A stretch of 64,000 bases of DNA from Bicyclus anynana (GCF_947172395.1 NC_069095.1:11531321-11595320), one strand, 5' to 3'; shown: positions 21,319-32,018, counted from the stretch's first letter. Numbers and translations: made by a program. The notes: generated by a model not told the origin, from the letters alone.

Positions 21319-21885
21319 CGGGGAAGGGGGGAACTACCTTATTATGTACAAAAACGAAACGCAACAGCCTCTACGATCTATTGGACGGGAAACATGGCAT
21401 ATAATTTAATTATATGGATAGTCTCGCCCAGATACTTTATATCACAAGTCAGTGAACCGTTCCGAACCGCGGCGTCTTTAATAAGACTTGTGTCCTCAGA
21501 TCAGGACACTCTTGAATATCAATAGCGTTAATGAGACGTCAATGTTTGCTAATCTCTTGTGTAACGAACCTTGTTAGACCACCCAAGCGATTACCAACCT
21601 AAAATTCAAAGCATTAAAGTCCAAAGTCGATTGTGTTTGTGCATCTGTTTGAATACCCGCAATTTACGCTGATGTGCTCAACATTAAAGGGATTGGGACT
21701 TCTTTCAGACCTAATTACAAGTGAGTTCATTGACTCGAGAATGTAATTATTCTGTTTGTCTAGGATTAGGGACAATTAGGTTACAAAAGCCTGTCTAGGA
21801 CTTTTAGAGAGCAACAAATTTGCCTCTTTTTTTTCTTCAGATAGCATGTTTTCTTACGTCCGATCTTAATGAAACAATGTCAGTA
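21319..21885. other. No recognisable feature
   Basis: Nothing supportable. Confidence 0.4.
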
Positions 21886-22030
21886 AGCCACTGACGATCA
21901 AGTGATCTCACATGCCTGCGGCGCTAACGGCTTGACAGACGATAAAATTGATCGTGTGTTGGTCGCGATGACGACGAACGTCAAGCTGTTAGCGCTGCAA
22001 GCATGTGAGATTACTTAATCGTCAGTCGCT
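21886..22030. repeat. Hairpin MITE with 51-bp arms
   Basis: Arms 21886-21936 and 21980-22030 are inverted with 45 of 51 matches (agccactgacgat../..atcgtcagtcgct). The 43-base loop contains 'gtgttggtcgcgatgacgac'. No coding. Confidence 0.85.
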
Positions 22031-22245
22031 AACATGAATATTTCACCAAGCAAAGTTCAATATGCCTGCTACCACAATAAAACTAAATAGTAGTAATTTA
22101 TGAGTGAAGTTTTAACAAATACAGACTTTTTCAATAATTTTTTACTGTAATATTACCTCAACTACAATTTTTTAATAAGAGGAAGAAAAGAGAAAAAGAA
22201 AGAAAAGAATTATTACTATCACTATTGATAAATATTGATTATTTA

Positions 22246-22392
22246 CTAGCAGACGCCTCGTGGTTTCATCCGCGTAGTTCTCGTTACCGTGAGATAACTG
22301 GGATAAAAACAGCCTATGACACTTACAAATGACGTAGCTTTCTAGAGGCAAAACAATTTTCAAAATCGGCTTAGTACGTCCAGAGGTTATCC
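22246..22392 (-). mobile_element. Helitron F1, 5' end lost
   Basis: Starts (as 3' terminus) 'ctagcagacgcctcgtggtt' with intact CTAG, then 'gtagttctcgttaccgtgag', 'tgacgtagctttctag.ggc' and 'caaaatcgg'. The tataatattagta head is missing. Confidence 0.8.
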
Positions 22393-22872
22393 CATACAAC
22401 ACCTTCGCGGTGTTTATTGCTTTTCTTTTTATTTATTTATTTACATTATATGGGTAAATAGTTAGGTATAGTAAGAACCTAATTTTCTTGATAATTATTA
22501 TCAAAAGACTAAGGTATTATATTTACCTGTCTACATACCTTCATTTTCCAATGTAAACAAAATAATCACCATTTCAAACTGCACACTACAAATTCCTACT
22601 GCACGAGTAATAAATGAAAATATCAAAGAAAAATATTTTTAATCAAAGCATGCATCACAGGCCCGCGTTTCCATAAACAAAAATAGAACTTGCAATAGGG
22701 GAAAAACCTCGTCAGTAAAAGGCGTGTAAAAGACTGTGTTTGTACTGTTAGCAAAAAAAACAAATAGAACTTTTTTTTTCTTTTTTATATTTAAAACGAA
22801 TATCTTTATTAATACGACCAATATGACACATATATGGAGAACCTCCCGCTAGGCAATGTTGCTTCTAATCGC
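22393..22872. other. No recognisable feature
   Basis: AT-rich. An open stretch on the minus strand (22639-22821) encodes only low-complexity residues. Confidence 0.4.
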
Positions 22873-23368
22873 CAAAGGAGATGGTCCAAACTCCAAAATT
22901 GTATGGAGCTCAGGATCAGTCATTGTACCCTGGCGGAAATAAAAGAAAATATTTAACTATTTTTGAACAAATCTACGAATTCATTTTAATTCTTTCGAAA
23001 TAATATTCATTCTTTTCCAAGAAATGCAACATTATTATAGTTCTTCTTCTTTCTTGTCTATGGCACTTTGTACTGCGATTGTTTCGCAATAATTCCGCCA
23101 ATGTCATTTTATTACCTATAGTTAATAATGGCGGATAGATGACGTTTTTAATGCAGTAGACGATTTGACGTTTGCTGTCAATTGTCATGTCATAGTTGCT
23201 CTAAGGGCGCCATCTTGATTTGTCTCAAAAACTTGGGTTTTAATTTTATTTATTTCTTTTTAACTAGTTAGATTTATTCACTTATTTAGATTTTTAAAAA
23301 ATCCTTGTATATTTAAATTTTAATAATACAGGGTACAAGACTGGACCTGAAATAGACCATCTCCTTTG
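22873..23368. repeat. Possible TIR element of about 500 bp
   Basis: caaaggagatggtc at 22873-22886 is repeated in inverse at 23355-23368 (gaccatctcctttg). The interior holds a 71-codon open stretch on the minus strand with no transposase motif. TIRs this short could be coincidental. Confidence 0.4.
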
Positions 23369-23423
23369 CAACACCTCTGCCGACTAATCGCATGAGAACA
23401 ATAGAAACAAAAATCTATGGCTA

Positions 23424-23606
23424 TTTATACTAATATTTTAAGTAGAGTTTGTGGTGTTGTAGGGGTAGTTGGATCTACAGAACCGATCTTGAAAATTGTT
23501 TTACCACTAGAAAGTCACGTTATTTGTGAGTGTTATAGGCTATACTGTAACCCCATACTCTCACGGGAACGGGAACTACGGCTGAAACTGCGGGGCGTCG
23601 AATAGT
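23424..23606 (+). mobile_element. Helitron F1, near complete
   Basis: 'tttatactaatattttaag', 'ttaccactagaaagtcacg', 'gagtgttataggctata', 'ctctcacgggaacgggaact' and 'gcggggcgtcgaatagt'. CTAG is changed to ATAG. Confidence 0.82.
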
Positions 23607-23767
23607 AATACTTTTAACGAAAAAAGAAATAAAGCTAGTCAGTTTACGTTTTCAAACAGACACATAATATACTTTCGGAGAATAAGGGTTTGACATCAGT
23701 AGCGGTTGTCTGAAAAACACAATTATTGAAGTCTATCAGGTCTAACAATTCGCACTATGAATGTTAC

Positions 23768-23985
23768 CAATAAACCCTGAGTGGCAGAGAATCATCTTGA
23801 GTGGAGTCACGCACTTGTGAACGATGTGTGTAGGGTTAAAGTATCCTTTGACTCTTAACAAACACTTCCCTTTTCCACTCAAGTCACTCTCCCCGTTTAT
23901 CCCAAGTAACCAATAAAAAATTACACAACAAGAGATGTGGACGGCTCGAACGCCACGAGCACACTGAAGCCGTCCGTACTGCAAG
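23768..23985. repeat. Dispersed repeat O, copy 1
   Basis: Colinear with 38282-38480: 'tggcagagaat(c/g)a', 'tggagtcacgcacttgtgaa', 'tgtgtgtagggttaaag', 'cactcaagtcactct' and 'actgaagccg'. No coding or TIR could be defined, so the class is unknown. Confidence 0.7.
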
Positions 23986-24313
23986 TCGTTGCAACGCGAC
24001 GATAACAATACATTACCCATGCAGGGTTTGGTGACATGTTTGTGTAAAATTGTACCTGTATTTTTTTGTCAACCCTACCTACTCCAACGTTGTAAAGCAA
24101 AGCAACTCAACAACCGCAGTCCCCTCAATACAGCCTGCCTTTTAATTCTAAACGCAAGCTCGCTTTAAAACTGACACTCACAGTGATGTATTTCTTCTAC
24201 CTGATTCATTACACATACAGACACACGTATGATTTTATACTAGTTTAATTTGTATAACGTTACTACAAAGTAATGTAGGTTAGATGGCCTCGAAGCGTGT
24301 AATCGCGAAATAG

Positions 24314-24470
24314 GGATGATGACAGTTTTTTAAACTGTATATAAATTAAGAGTATGCTAATAGTAAAGCAATTTTATAAAAGTAACAGAGTATCTGCGAT
24401 CATTACTTTCGGAGCTACAGGGTTTTAAAGGGTCAGATTTGCGACGCTGCCGCGGATCGGTTCTGATGAG
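24314..24470 (-). repeat. Dispersed repeat G, partial copy
   Basis: Reverse complement of the 3' two thirds of the elements at 54020-54267 and 60617-60865 ('gggatgatgacagttttt', 'agagtatgctaatagtaaag', 'atcattactttcggagctac'). Confidence 0.8.
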
Positions 24471-24529
24471 GTTCTGGTGCGTTCTGTTTTTGCAACAATA
24501 TGTCTATTTCTTTAGTCATCATCCCCATT

Positions 24530-24599
24530 GTTGGACCGGGTTCGAACCCACACCCTGAAATCGGAGACACAGGTCATATCACTGGGCAATCACGGCTCT
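24530..24599 (-). mobile_element. SINE-A head fragment
   Basis: Only the tRNA-like head remains: B box side 'ccgggttcgaacccacaccc', 'atcggagacacaggtcat' and A-box side 'cactgggcaatcacggc'. Confidence 0.85.
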
Positions 24600-25109
24600 A
24601 AATTTTTTAGGTACTGAATTTAAAATTGTAATTAAACCTGGCGCGATATAATTCGCACCTTCCGCCGCCATTTTGAATTCTGTGAACGCGAAATTTCATC
24701 CCGAAACAATCTACGGGGATCTCAAACAATACATTCAGCTGTGGGCTAAACGGAATAAACAAAGCCACAGGTGCGGAGGTGGAAAATTAAATACGCACTG
24801 CAAGGACCCCCGCATTAATAATGCGGCATTTAATACCGGTACTCTGGAGTGTGTACTCTAAACTCGCAGATGCTTTGTTATTTAGAGGCCTCTAACATTG
24901 TGGTTCTCTTGGAATATCTATATCTATCTATACCTATAATAAAACTGGTAGAATTCTATACATTTATTCGCTATTTGAGATTTTACTTATACCATTTGTA
25001 ACAACAAACGTTAGCGTGGCTTAACGGACGACAGCGCCATTTAGAATCTATACTTATAATTTGAATTATGTACATTCTGTAATCATTCTTTAAGACCATA
25101 ATACGGAGA
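24600..25109. other. No recognisable feature
   Basis: An open stretch 24673-24861 carries no recognisable motif and no good start context; not called. Confidence 0.35.
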
Positions 25110-25344
25110 AGATTAAAGGATAGTTTTTATTGCGAAAATAAAATGAGAAGGGGTGAATTAGGGGTTGAAAGTTTGTGTGGAAAGTCCTTCATTTTTAGAG
25201 TTACAGTTTTAAAAATTTGTTCATAAAAAAAATACGAAATATGATGTAATTCAAAATTTTTTTTAAATTCAACCCCTAAAGTGGTGAAATAGGGCTTGAA
25301 AGTTTACATTGATTTCCACGAGGACAAAATCGCGGGCGTACGCT
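25110..25344 (+). mobile_element. Helitron-like element, F2-type end
   Basis: 'aggggttgaaagtttgtgtg', 'caacccctaaagtggtgaaa' and a terminus 'aaaatcgcgggcgtacgcta' resemble a longer F2-related Helitron with a mutated CTAG. Its 5' limit is uncertain. Confidence 0.5.
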
Positions 25345-25371
25345 AACTTGTTATGAGTTGGATGAAAAACC

Positions 25372-25424
25372 AGACCCCTTCGTTTTTCACACGACATCGT
25401 ACCGAAACACGCAATCGCTTGGCA
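25372..25424 (-). mobile_element. SINE-B remnant
   Basis: 'ccccttcgtttttcacacga', 'catcgtaccgaaacacgcaa' and 'tcgcttggcacg' match the mid-part of reversed SINE-B with several changes. Confidence 0.6.
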
Positions 25425-26283
25425 CGTTTTTGACGAAATAATCTCTTTCTTTCTTTCTAGTTCACAGCCAAGTGGCCAAGATTCCAGTTTTTAAACAATC
25501 TCTATTTAGCATTCACAACTAAATAAATAACAAAAATATGCTACAAACGGCGATAGAGAGAGCTGTTATATTGGAAAGCGTAATTTTATATTTATTTAAA
25601 GCCAATTGATTCCAAATCGAGCGTCCTCGGTCCGCAGTAAAACCCAATGGCAGGGAAAGAGCGATATGCACGAATGGCTGCCCGTGGCATTAAGTCCTCA
25701 AAATCTTGAAAAATATGGATAAACTCATTCTCCGTGCGCCGGTGGAGTTTGAGCGAGTTTGTTACATGATAGGGAGAATGTGGAACATTATTAAGTGTTC
25801 ATCTCGTATTTTGAAACATTTGTTGAGAAATATTTGTAACATAGGACGCAATAATCCTGATGACATGATGATGATCACGCGGTGCATTCCCCATGATGAA
25901 GTTTGGCGACAGTATGCGGGAAACGTTTTTTTATAATAAAACTGTACTAAGTATTCTGTACGTTTTTGATATTTTGAAAATTCTAATTCATTACATAATC
26001 GATACTGAGGCCCAAAATATATTTTTTTATGTGATTTTGTTGACCGGGCATCACGCTGAAACTACGATAAATTCAAATGAAACTTGGCACGATTTGAGAT
26101 TATAAAAATTAGTTCGTACGGACCAAAAAAATATTTTAAAAAATTCGAGAATTGAAAAAGGATTGGAAAGCAGGGGATTTTTATGTAAATTGATTAGTGA
26201 ACTATTTATTATGTATATAAAACATACGTAAATATTAATAGAAAGATCACCCTCTTATATTATTAATATTATTTATTTAGATT
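25425..26283. other. Unassigned; probably body of a Helitron
   Basis: Just upstream of an F2 end at 26320. Passages such as 'attcaaatgaaacttggcac' may be Helitron body, but the head was not found. Confidence 0.35.
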
Positions 26284-26319
26284 GAGTTTTACGCGGACAA
26301 AGTCGCGGGCGTCTGCTAG
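26284..26319 (+). mobile_element. Helitron F2 3' end
   Basis: 'gagttttacgcggacaaagt' and 'cgcgggcgtctgctag' with T following. The hairpin pairs GCGGAC with GTCTGC allowing G-T. Start of the element not defined. Confidence 0.85.
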
Positions 26320-26377
26320 TAAGGAATATACCGAAATAAAAACCCTGTGATTTCAAAATAAGGTGTGTTTTTCAAGT

Positions 26378-26526
26378 CATCATCATCATCATCATCATAT
26401 CAGCCGATGGACGTCCACTGCAGGACATAGGCCTTTTGTAGGGACTTCTAAACATCATGATACTGAGCCGCCTGCATCCAGCGAATCCCTGCGACTCGCT
26501 TGATGTCGTCAGTCCACCTGGTTGAC
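26378..26526 (-). mobile_element. Short RTE 3' end with 9-bp target-site duplication
   Basis: A (atgatg)n tail at 26378-26398, then the reversed RTE C-terminus ('atcagccgatggacgtccac', 'tgcaggacataggccttttg', 'gcatccagcgaatccctgcg'). ttttcaagt occurs on both sides (26369-26377 and 26527-26535). Truncated almost at the same place as the copy at 43255-43402. Confidence 0.9.
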
Positions 26527-26689
26527 TTTTCAAGTGCATAGAGTTATTTACACGATACTAAAACACAAACACGCTTTTTTTTAAATCTTTGTCTGTGTTT
26601 GTGTTGGCTAATTTACTAGGGCTTTCACTGGAAAATAGAGGAGGTTAATGAGCAACATATAAGCTATATACTTACAACATATCTAACTT

Positions 26690-26882
26690 TGCAATTGCAC
26701 GTTGTAGAGTCAACATCTCCTGAGGATGCTCCGATTTCGGGGTGAAACGTACGTAGTATTTTGACGGAACTGGGTGACGTTGTCGCATGGGTTCGTCGGC
26801 TTTTCGCGGATGATAGCAAAATAAATAAATCATTATATAATCATGATGAACTTCCGCAAAGTAACGCCTGCTTCTATCCAAT
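26690..26882. repeat. Foldback element H, right half
   Basis: From the central 'gcaattgcacg' it runs 'ttgtagagtcaacatctcct', 'gaggatgctccgatttcggg', 'ttgtcgcatgggttcgtcgg', 'aaaataaataaatcattata' and 'aacgcctgcttctatccaat'. The left arm is missing here. The copy at 35768-36003 keeps the left arm. Confidence 0.8.
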
Positions 26883-26884
26883 AT

Positions 26885-26949
26885 AAAGCTACTTTTATCC
26901 TGGAAAAATCCATGGCGTCATGCGGACGAAGTCGCGGAAGTTTGCTAGT
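26885..26949 (+). mobile_element. Helitron F2 3' end
   Basis: 'aagctacttttatcctggaa', 'aaatccatgg', 'tgcggacgaagtcgcggaag' and 'tttgctagt'. Directly continues from foldback H, so H may have been captured by or inserted in this Helitron. Confidence 0.75.
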
Positions 26950-27471
26950 ATAAAATAAAAAAAAGTTTTGTATTATTATAATCTACTTGTAATAAAAATA
27001 AAGCATATGAATGCTTTTACAAAACTAAATGTTTTTAAGAAAATTACGGACCTCGTTTGTTTTTTTTTAATCCCATTATCACAAACGCTTTTGACTTTGG
27101 AAATCTATTCTCATCCCGACTCTCAACCATCTCGCATATGGATGGATCCCTTTGTTTACCCGCTACCATCCGAGCTGCATTAATGCGGGTCATTGACCTC
27201 CGGCCTCAGATGGGGTTAACTGGAGATCACTTATAAACCCATCGTGAAATGCGCTGAATCGGGAATGTTGCACTTCAAAACCGCTACTTCATTTGTTGAG
27301 ATAAAATCCGTTCGGATCCATAATCTAAAAAAAATAAGTGTTTGTTTTTCATATTAAAAGAAATTAATGCGGCGCGGAGATTAAACCACTTATCATCACG
27401 TGAAACTATAATCAATTGCAAGTTTTGAATAAAATAAAAGGGATTTATGCGATACTATCTATACAAAAGAG
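26950..27471. other. No recognisable feature
   Basis: A phrase near 27143-27195 (ccctttgtttacc.., gctgcattaatgcgggtc) has a weak echo near 28540-28590, perhaps an old duplicated repeat. Confidence 0.35.
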
Positions 27472-27777
27472 AGCCTAGTGGATATGACCTCTGCCTCCGA
27501 TTCCGTAGGGTGTGGGTGCGAATCCGATCCGGGGCATAAACCTCCCCAACTTTTCAGTTGTGTGCATTTTAAGAAATTAAATATCACGTGTCTCAAACAG
27601 GGAAGGGCAAGACTTGGTGAAGAAACCTGCGTACCAGAGATTTTTTTTAATTCTCTGCCTGTGTAAAGTCTGCCAATCCACATTGGGCCAACGTGGTGGA
27701 CTATTGGCCTAACCGCTCTCATTCTGAGAGGAGACTCGAGCTCAGCAGTGAGCTGAATATGGGTTGATAATGATGAT
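27472..27777 (+). mobile_element. SINE-A copy, near full length
   Basis: 'agcctagtggatatgacctc', B box 'gtgggtgcgaatcc' (T to G change), body and 'gggttgataatgatgata' tail. The very 5' bases of the A box are missing. No clear flanking repeat. Confidence 0.92.
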
Positions 27778-28066
27778 ATGGTTGGTGATGCGAATGAAAC
27801 TGTACTTTTGTACTTACTTACTTTTTGAACTGTGTTTCGGCAATGTATTGTCTATTGTGATTGTATTTTCTTACTAGTTTATTATTATTTTGTAATGACT
27901 GTTTTTGCCAAAATAAAACAAATAAAAATTAAACTATGGACGCTGCGATATTGACCTTGGCTGATATGTAAAGCGACTTGTGATAGACTGGCGAAAAACT
28001 TTTAGGCGACAGAAAAAGTTCACTTAAAAAAGACTTTGAAACGCAGTAATTATTCTTTTTCCAAAT

Positions 28067-28455
28067 CAATATCAGCCGATGGACGTCCACTGCAGGACAT
28101 AGGGCTTTTGTAAGGACTTTCAAACATCACGATATTGAGCCACCTGCATAAGCGAATCCCTGCGACTCGCTTGATGTCGTCAGTCCACCTGGTGGGGGGT
28201 CGGCCAACACTGCGCTTACTAGTGCGGGTCGCCATTCCAGCACTTTGGGACCCCAACGTCCATCGGCTCTTCGAACTATGTGCCCCGCCCATTGCCACTT
28301 CAGCTTCGCAACTCGTTGAGCTATGTCGATGACCTTGGTTCTTCTGCGGATCTCCTCATTTCTGATTCGATCACGCAAAGATACTCCTAACATAGCTCGT
28401 TCCATCGCCCGCTGTGTGACTCTGAGCCTTCTTATGAGGCTATAGTTAGCGACCC
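28067..28455 (-). mobile_element. RTE-type LINE 3' end, longest copy
   Basis: The longest RTE fragment. On the minus strand it encodes, with few interruptions, LRVTQRAMERAMLGVSLRDR, IRNEEIRRRTKVIDIAQRVA, KLKWQWAGHIVRRADGRW and GPKVLEWRP, the C-terminal tail after the RT domain in RTE polyproteins (family known from memory). The GKRSVGRPP region is frameshifted. No TGA array remains at the 3' end. Not functional. Confidence 0.88.
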
Positions 28456-29148
28456 ATAGTTATGATGAAAGCAATACATTTGCTATGTCTGCCATACCGC
28501 TGTGAGTATCATACTCTTATGATAATCGATGCATGTGGAAGCCTTTGTTTACAGACTTCCCCCGCTTGCATTAATGCACGCTATTGACTTGTAACTTGAC
28601 TCTTGAAATACATTCAATCCGCTCTTCAATACCGAGTAATGCAATATGGAGAGATTCTTGGTATTGTTTCTCGGATGCGAATCGTATAGTATATATCCAT
28701 GGATTGGAGACTTAGAAACTTGTATATCTCAATATAAAATATAGTCTCGCCTGCTTTGTTGGTTCCGTTAGCCGATTCGACTACAAAAATTTAGGTGTAG
28801 GGTTCGAACAAAAAATACGTTATTGAGATTTTTCGTATATGAAAATGTATTTTAGATTATACACACAAGTTGCCTGAACATGTTATCGTACTATTAAAAT
28901 TTCATAGTAGAATTTCATTTCTTTTTTTTTTGAAGTCGAAGTTAAAAAGGGCACTACAAATCTTAATACTTATCATATTTACTATACTGTTTTATCGCAA
29001 ATATCTCCGAAACTACTAAAACGAATTTTATAGTTATGGTTTTTTTAGGTAGAAAAATTAACATTGTTTTTTAAAATCCGCTGTTAGAAGAAAAAAAATA
29101 AAAAAAAAATTGCATTCCGCACGAACTTAGCGGGTTTAATAGTAGTAA
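28456..29148. other. No recognisable feature
   Basis: AT-rich, no supported gene or repeat. Confidence 0.4.
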
Positions 29149-29260
29149 TCTTTACTTATATAATTAATAATGCAATTAAGTTAGTTTATTACGCGTTCAA
29201 GGCTAAACCATTAAACTATTTTTTGAAAATTCTTTCACCAATGGAAGAAGGAATGGAAGG

Positions 29261-31291
29261 ATGAAAGCTACATTATCAACGACAACTACGCGAACGAAAG
29301 CAAATCCGAGGCAGTATGGCTTCGTACCACAGCGCGGCACCGAAGACTCCCTCTATGATTTAGTCCAGCATATACGACAAAACATCGATAAAAAACTTAT
29401 CAATGTAGTAGTATCGCTGGACATAGAGGGAGCCTTTGATACAGCGTGGTGGCCTGCAATAAAGTGTCGGCTGATGGACAAAAAATGCCCACTTAATTTA
29501 AGAAATATAATAAATAGTTATTTTAAAAATAGGGAAGTCCTAGTAAAATACGCAGACCATGAATATCGTGTTTCCACCTCGAAAGGCTGTATCCAGGGTT
29601 CAATAGCGGGTCCAACGTTCTGGAACATTCTCCTAGATCCCCTATTAGACATGATAGATGAAACCAAGACACATTGTCAGGCCTTTGCGGACGACATTGT
29701 CCTGGTATTCTCCGGTAAAACAGTGGCTGCAATCGAGGAGAAAGCAGAACAAGTGCTCAACCGTGTGTATGAGTGGGGTGTAACAAATAAACTGAAGTTT
29801 GCGCCTCACAAAACGAGCGCCATGGTAATTACCAAAAAATTGAAGTACGACACACCACGCATACACATGGGAGGCACCCAAATCCAGTTAGTCGAAGAAT
29901 TTAAAATCCTCGGTCTCATCCTCGATTGCAAACTAACTTTCAACAGTCACATAAGTTACATCTGCAAAAAGGCACTCAATATCTACAAGCCACTTGCTAG
30001 AACGGCAAAAATAAACTGGGGTTTGTCTTCGGAGATTATCAGGACGATGTACGTTGCAGTTGTTGAACCGATTGTCTTATACGCGGCTAATGTGTGGGCT
30101 CCAGCCGCGGAAAAGATAACGGTTCAAAAGCAGCTAAACACGGTTCAAAGAGGCTTTGCACAGAAAATGTGCAAAGCCTACCGAACCGTCTCCCTCAATG
30201 CCGCTTTAGTGTTAACCGGCTCCATACCTCTCAATTTAAGAGCCCAAGAATGTATGGAGCTGTACGAAGCTAAAAGAGGAAAACCGCAGCTTGTTTTGGG
30301 GGATCGGGAGGTGGAAACCAAAGAATGCTTTTTAAATGCAATACACCCGGCGAAAGAGACGTTTGAGACATACACTTGCCTCGAGAATTTGAGCGTAAAG
30401 ACAATCGAGGAGCACTGTATAATGGGACTGAGTATATTCACGGACGGTAGCAAAATCGACGGCAGAGTTGGAGCTGCGCTATCATGCTGGGAAGGGAGAA
30501 AAGAGACACGGAGTAATAAATTTCTTTTAGGGAGTTATTGCACCGTGTTTCAAGCCGAACTCTTCGCAATATACGAAGCTACGGAGATAGCTCTAAAACT
30601 AAACAAACCGACCGTGAATATACTTAGTGACTCAAGATCGGCTTTGGACAGCATCAAATACCCGGATAGGTTTCACCCCCTGGCTTATAAAATTCGAAAA
30701 AATTTATCACAAATAAAAGAAAATAGTAATAAAATCAGGCTCTTTTGGATAAAGGCACATGTTGGAGTTGAGGGCAACGAAAGAGCTGACATCCTAGCTA
30801 AAGAGGCAAGCAAAAAGAAAACTGCGCCCAACTACGACATGTGCCCTTTATCATTCGTTAAACAAACTATTAGAAAAAACACAATAAAAATTTGGAACAC
30901 AAATTACCAGAGAGGTGAAACCGCAGCTGTAACGAAGCTGTTCTTCCCGAATGTCACTTGCGCATACAAGACAATTAAAAAGATAAGTTTGACTCCAACC
31001 CATATACAGGTGTTGACAGGACATGGCGGGTTCGGACAATACTTACATAGATTTAAATGTAAAAATAGCCCAGCCTGCCAATGCGACCCAAATTGTGAGG
31101 AGTCAGCGATACATATCCTCGTCGAGTGCCCTATGTACGGCAAGGAACGTTTCGAGACCGAACAAATTATAAATAATAAAATCAGCGAGAAAACTTTACC
31201 GCAAATAATCAATAAAAAAGAGGGCAGAGAAGCCTTTTTGGAATTTTGTGACATGGTCTGCAGGAAAAGTTTAGTTAGAAATAAGACCTAG
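29261..31291 (+). CDS. Reverse transcriptase-RNase H ORF of R1-like LINE, with Helitron-derived N-terminus
   Basis: 676 codons from ATG. Residues 1-13 are encoded by host Helitron DNA; the LINE protein starts at residue 14. RT core: QYGFVPQRGTEDS (18-30), motif A LDIEGAFDTAWW with Asp54, GCIQGSIAGPTFWN (109-122), and AFADD with Asp144-Asp145. RNase H: Asp395 in FTDGS, Glu433 in QAEL, Asp457 in SDSRSA, His500 and Asp510 in KAHVGVEGNERAD; all expected catalytic acids are present. A Cys/His cluster (C600, C606, C608, C612, H618, C623) follows. The GCxQGSxxGPxxWN and AWWPA signatures suit the R1/LOA group; this is from family knowledge, not a search. The AP endonuclease and RT blocks 0-1 are absent. 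Expression is not shown. Confidence 0.85.
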   Translation: MKATLSTTTTRTKANPRQYGFVPQRGTEDSLYDLVQHIRQNIDKKLINVVVSLDIEGAFDTAWWPAIKCRLMDKKCPLNLRNIINSYFKNREVLVKYADHEYRVSTSKGCIQGSIAGPTFWNILLDPLLDMIDETKTHCQAFADDIVLVFSGKTVAAIEEKAEQVLNRVYEWGVTNKLKFAPHKTSAMVITKKLKYDTPRIHMGGTQIQLVEEFKILGLILDCKLTFNSHISYICKKALNIYKPLARTAKINWGLSSEIIRTMYVAVVEPIVLYAANVWAPAAEKITVQKQLNTVQRGFAQKMCKAYRTVSLNAALVLTGSIPLNLRAQECMELYEAKRGKPQLVLGDREVETKECFLNAIHPAKETFETYTCLENLSVKTIEEHCIMGLSIFTDGSKIDGRVGAALSCWEGRKETRSNKFLLGSYCTVFQAELFAIYEATEIALKLNKPTVNILSDSRSALDSIKYPDRFHPLAYKIRKNLSQIKENSNKIRLFWIKAHVGVEGNERADILAKEASKKKTAPNYDMCPLSFVKQTIRKNTIKIWNTNYQRGETAAVTKLFFPNVTCAYKTIKKISLTPTHIQVLTGHGGFGQYLHRFKCKNSPACQCDPNCEESAIHILVECPMYGKERFETEQIINNKISEKTLPQIINKKEGREAFLEFCDMVCRKSLVRNKT

Positions 31292-31575
31292 GATAATTTT
31301 GGAATATTATATAGGTTAATAAAGATCAGAAGTTTGATATTTATTATAAGAATAAATATACTAACTTGATAAAAATTAGTACATATATAATATTGTAAAA
31401 TTAGACACAACTTGTAACTAATATTAAATGAAATTACTAAAAAAAAATAATAATTAATTTAAAAATTTTATCCAAATGGTAATAAATAGAAAAGCAAATA
31501 AGAACTCTGACTAATGTCGGAGGAAATAAGGACTTCTCCAAACCGGGGATTTATAATAAAAAAAAAAAAAAAAAA
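29300..31575 (+). mobile_element. 5'-truncated R1-like LINE with 16-bp target-site duplication
   Basis: aactacgcgaacgaaa occurs at 29284-29299 and again at 31576-31591, directly after the A-run, with no mismatch. The inserted copy starts inside the reverse transcriptase (ANPRQYGF), has an uninterrupted coding region to 31291, a 3' UTR of about 265 bp and a run of about 20 A at 31558-31577. The endonuclease and the N-terminal RT blocks are missing, so it cannot move alone. The insertion site is not rDNA, unlike classical R1. Confidence 0.93.
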
Positions 31576-31610
31576 AACTACGCGAACGAAACGGTGAGGC
31601 GTCCACTAGT

Positions 31611-31937
31611 AAGGATACAATAATCTCTGTCGCATATATTACAGCATATTATTAAGTAATTAATTACACGCGCAATCAACGCCTGATAACGTCTAATTAG
31701 TCACAGACGTACACGAATTATATCAGTTTAATTATACAAACATATTGAAATACGCATTACGTAATGCGTGGGTTAAAGGTATACCTATATTATATAATAG
31801 CATCTCGTATGAGTAGGTAAAGCTTCAAGTAACGGAAAATGGTGTCAATATCAGCCTATTTGAATGGCCTGCAGGGTCCGGCCTAATAGTTAAGGGAGAG
31901 GGGCTAGTGGTGGTTGGTTTCTGGCTGATACGAGTAG
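31611..31937. other. No recognisable feature
   Basis: Nothing supportable. Confidence 0.4.
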
Positions 31938-32018
31938 GAGGATCTGGCCGTGGCTAGTTAGCACCCTACCGGCAAAGGTTTAGCGTTCCGGTACGATGTC
32001 GTGTAGAAATTGAAAGGG
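31938..32018 (+). mobile_element. SINE-B fragment
   Basis: 'tctggccgtggctagttagc', 'accctaccggcaaagg', 'tttagcgttccggtacgatg' and 'tcgtgtagaaattgaaaggg', with a deletion of the 'acgtaccgccaagcga' part. Confidence 0.85.

Larger units (their letters stand above)
29149..31609 (+). mobile_element. Small Helitron carrying an R1-like LINE insertion
   Basis: The host Helitron begins TC at 29149 after A 29148. It has the F1 phrases 'ttttgaaaattctttcacca' and 'gaaagctacattatc' at 29224-29275 and resumes at 31576 with 'aactacgcgaacgaaa' and 'cggtgaggcgtccactag', ending before T 31610. Without the insert it is about 169 bp. The LINE occupies 29300-31575. The Helitron is therefore older than the LINE. 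Confidence 0.85.

Noticed and set aside
22973..23188. 71-codon minus-strand ORF inside the 22.9-23.4 kb TIR candidate as a host gene
   Set aside because: No recognisable domain, no start context or splice support; possibly chance.
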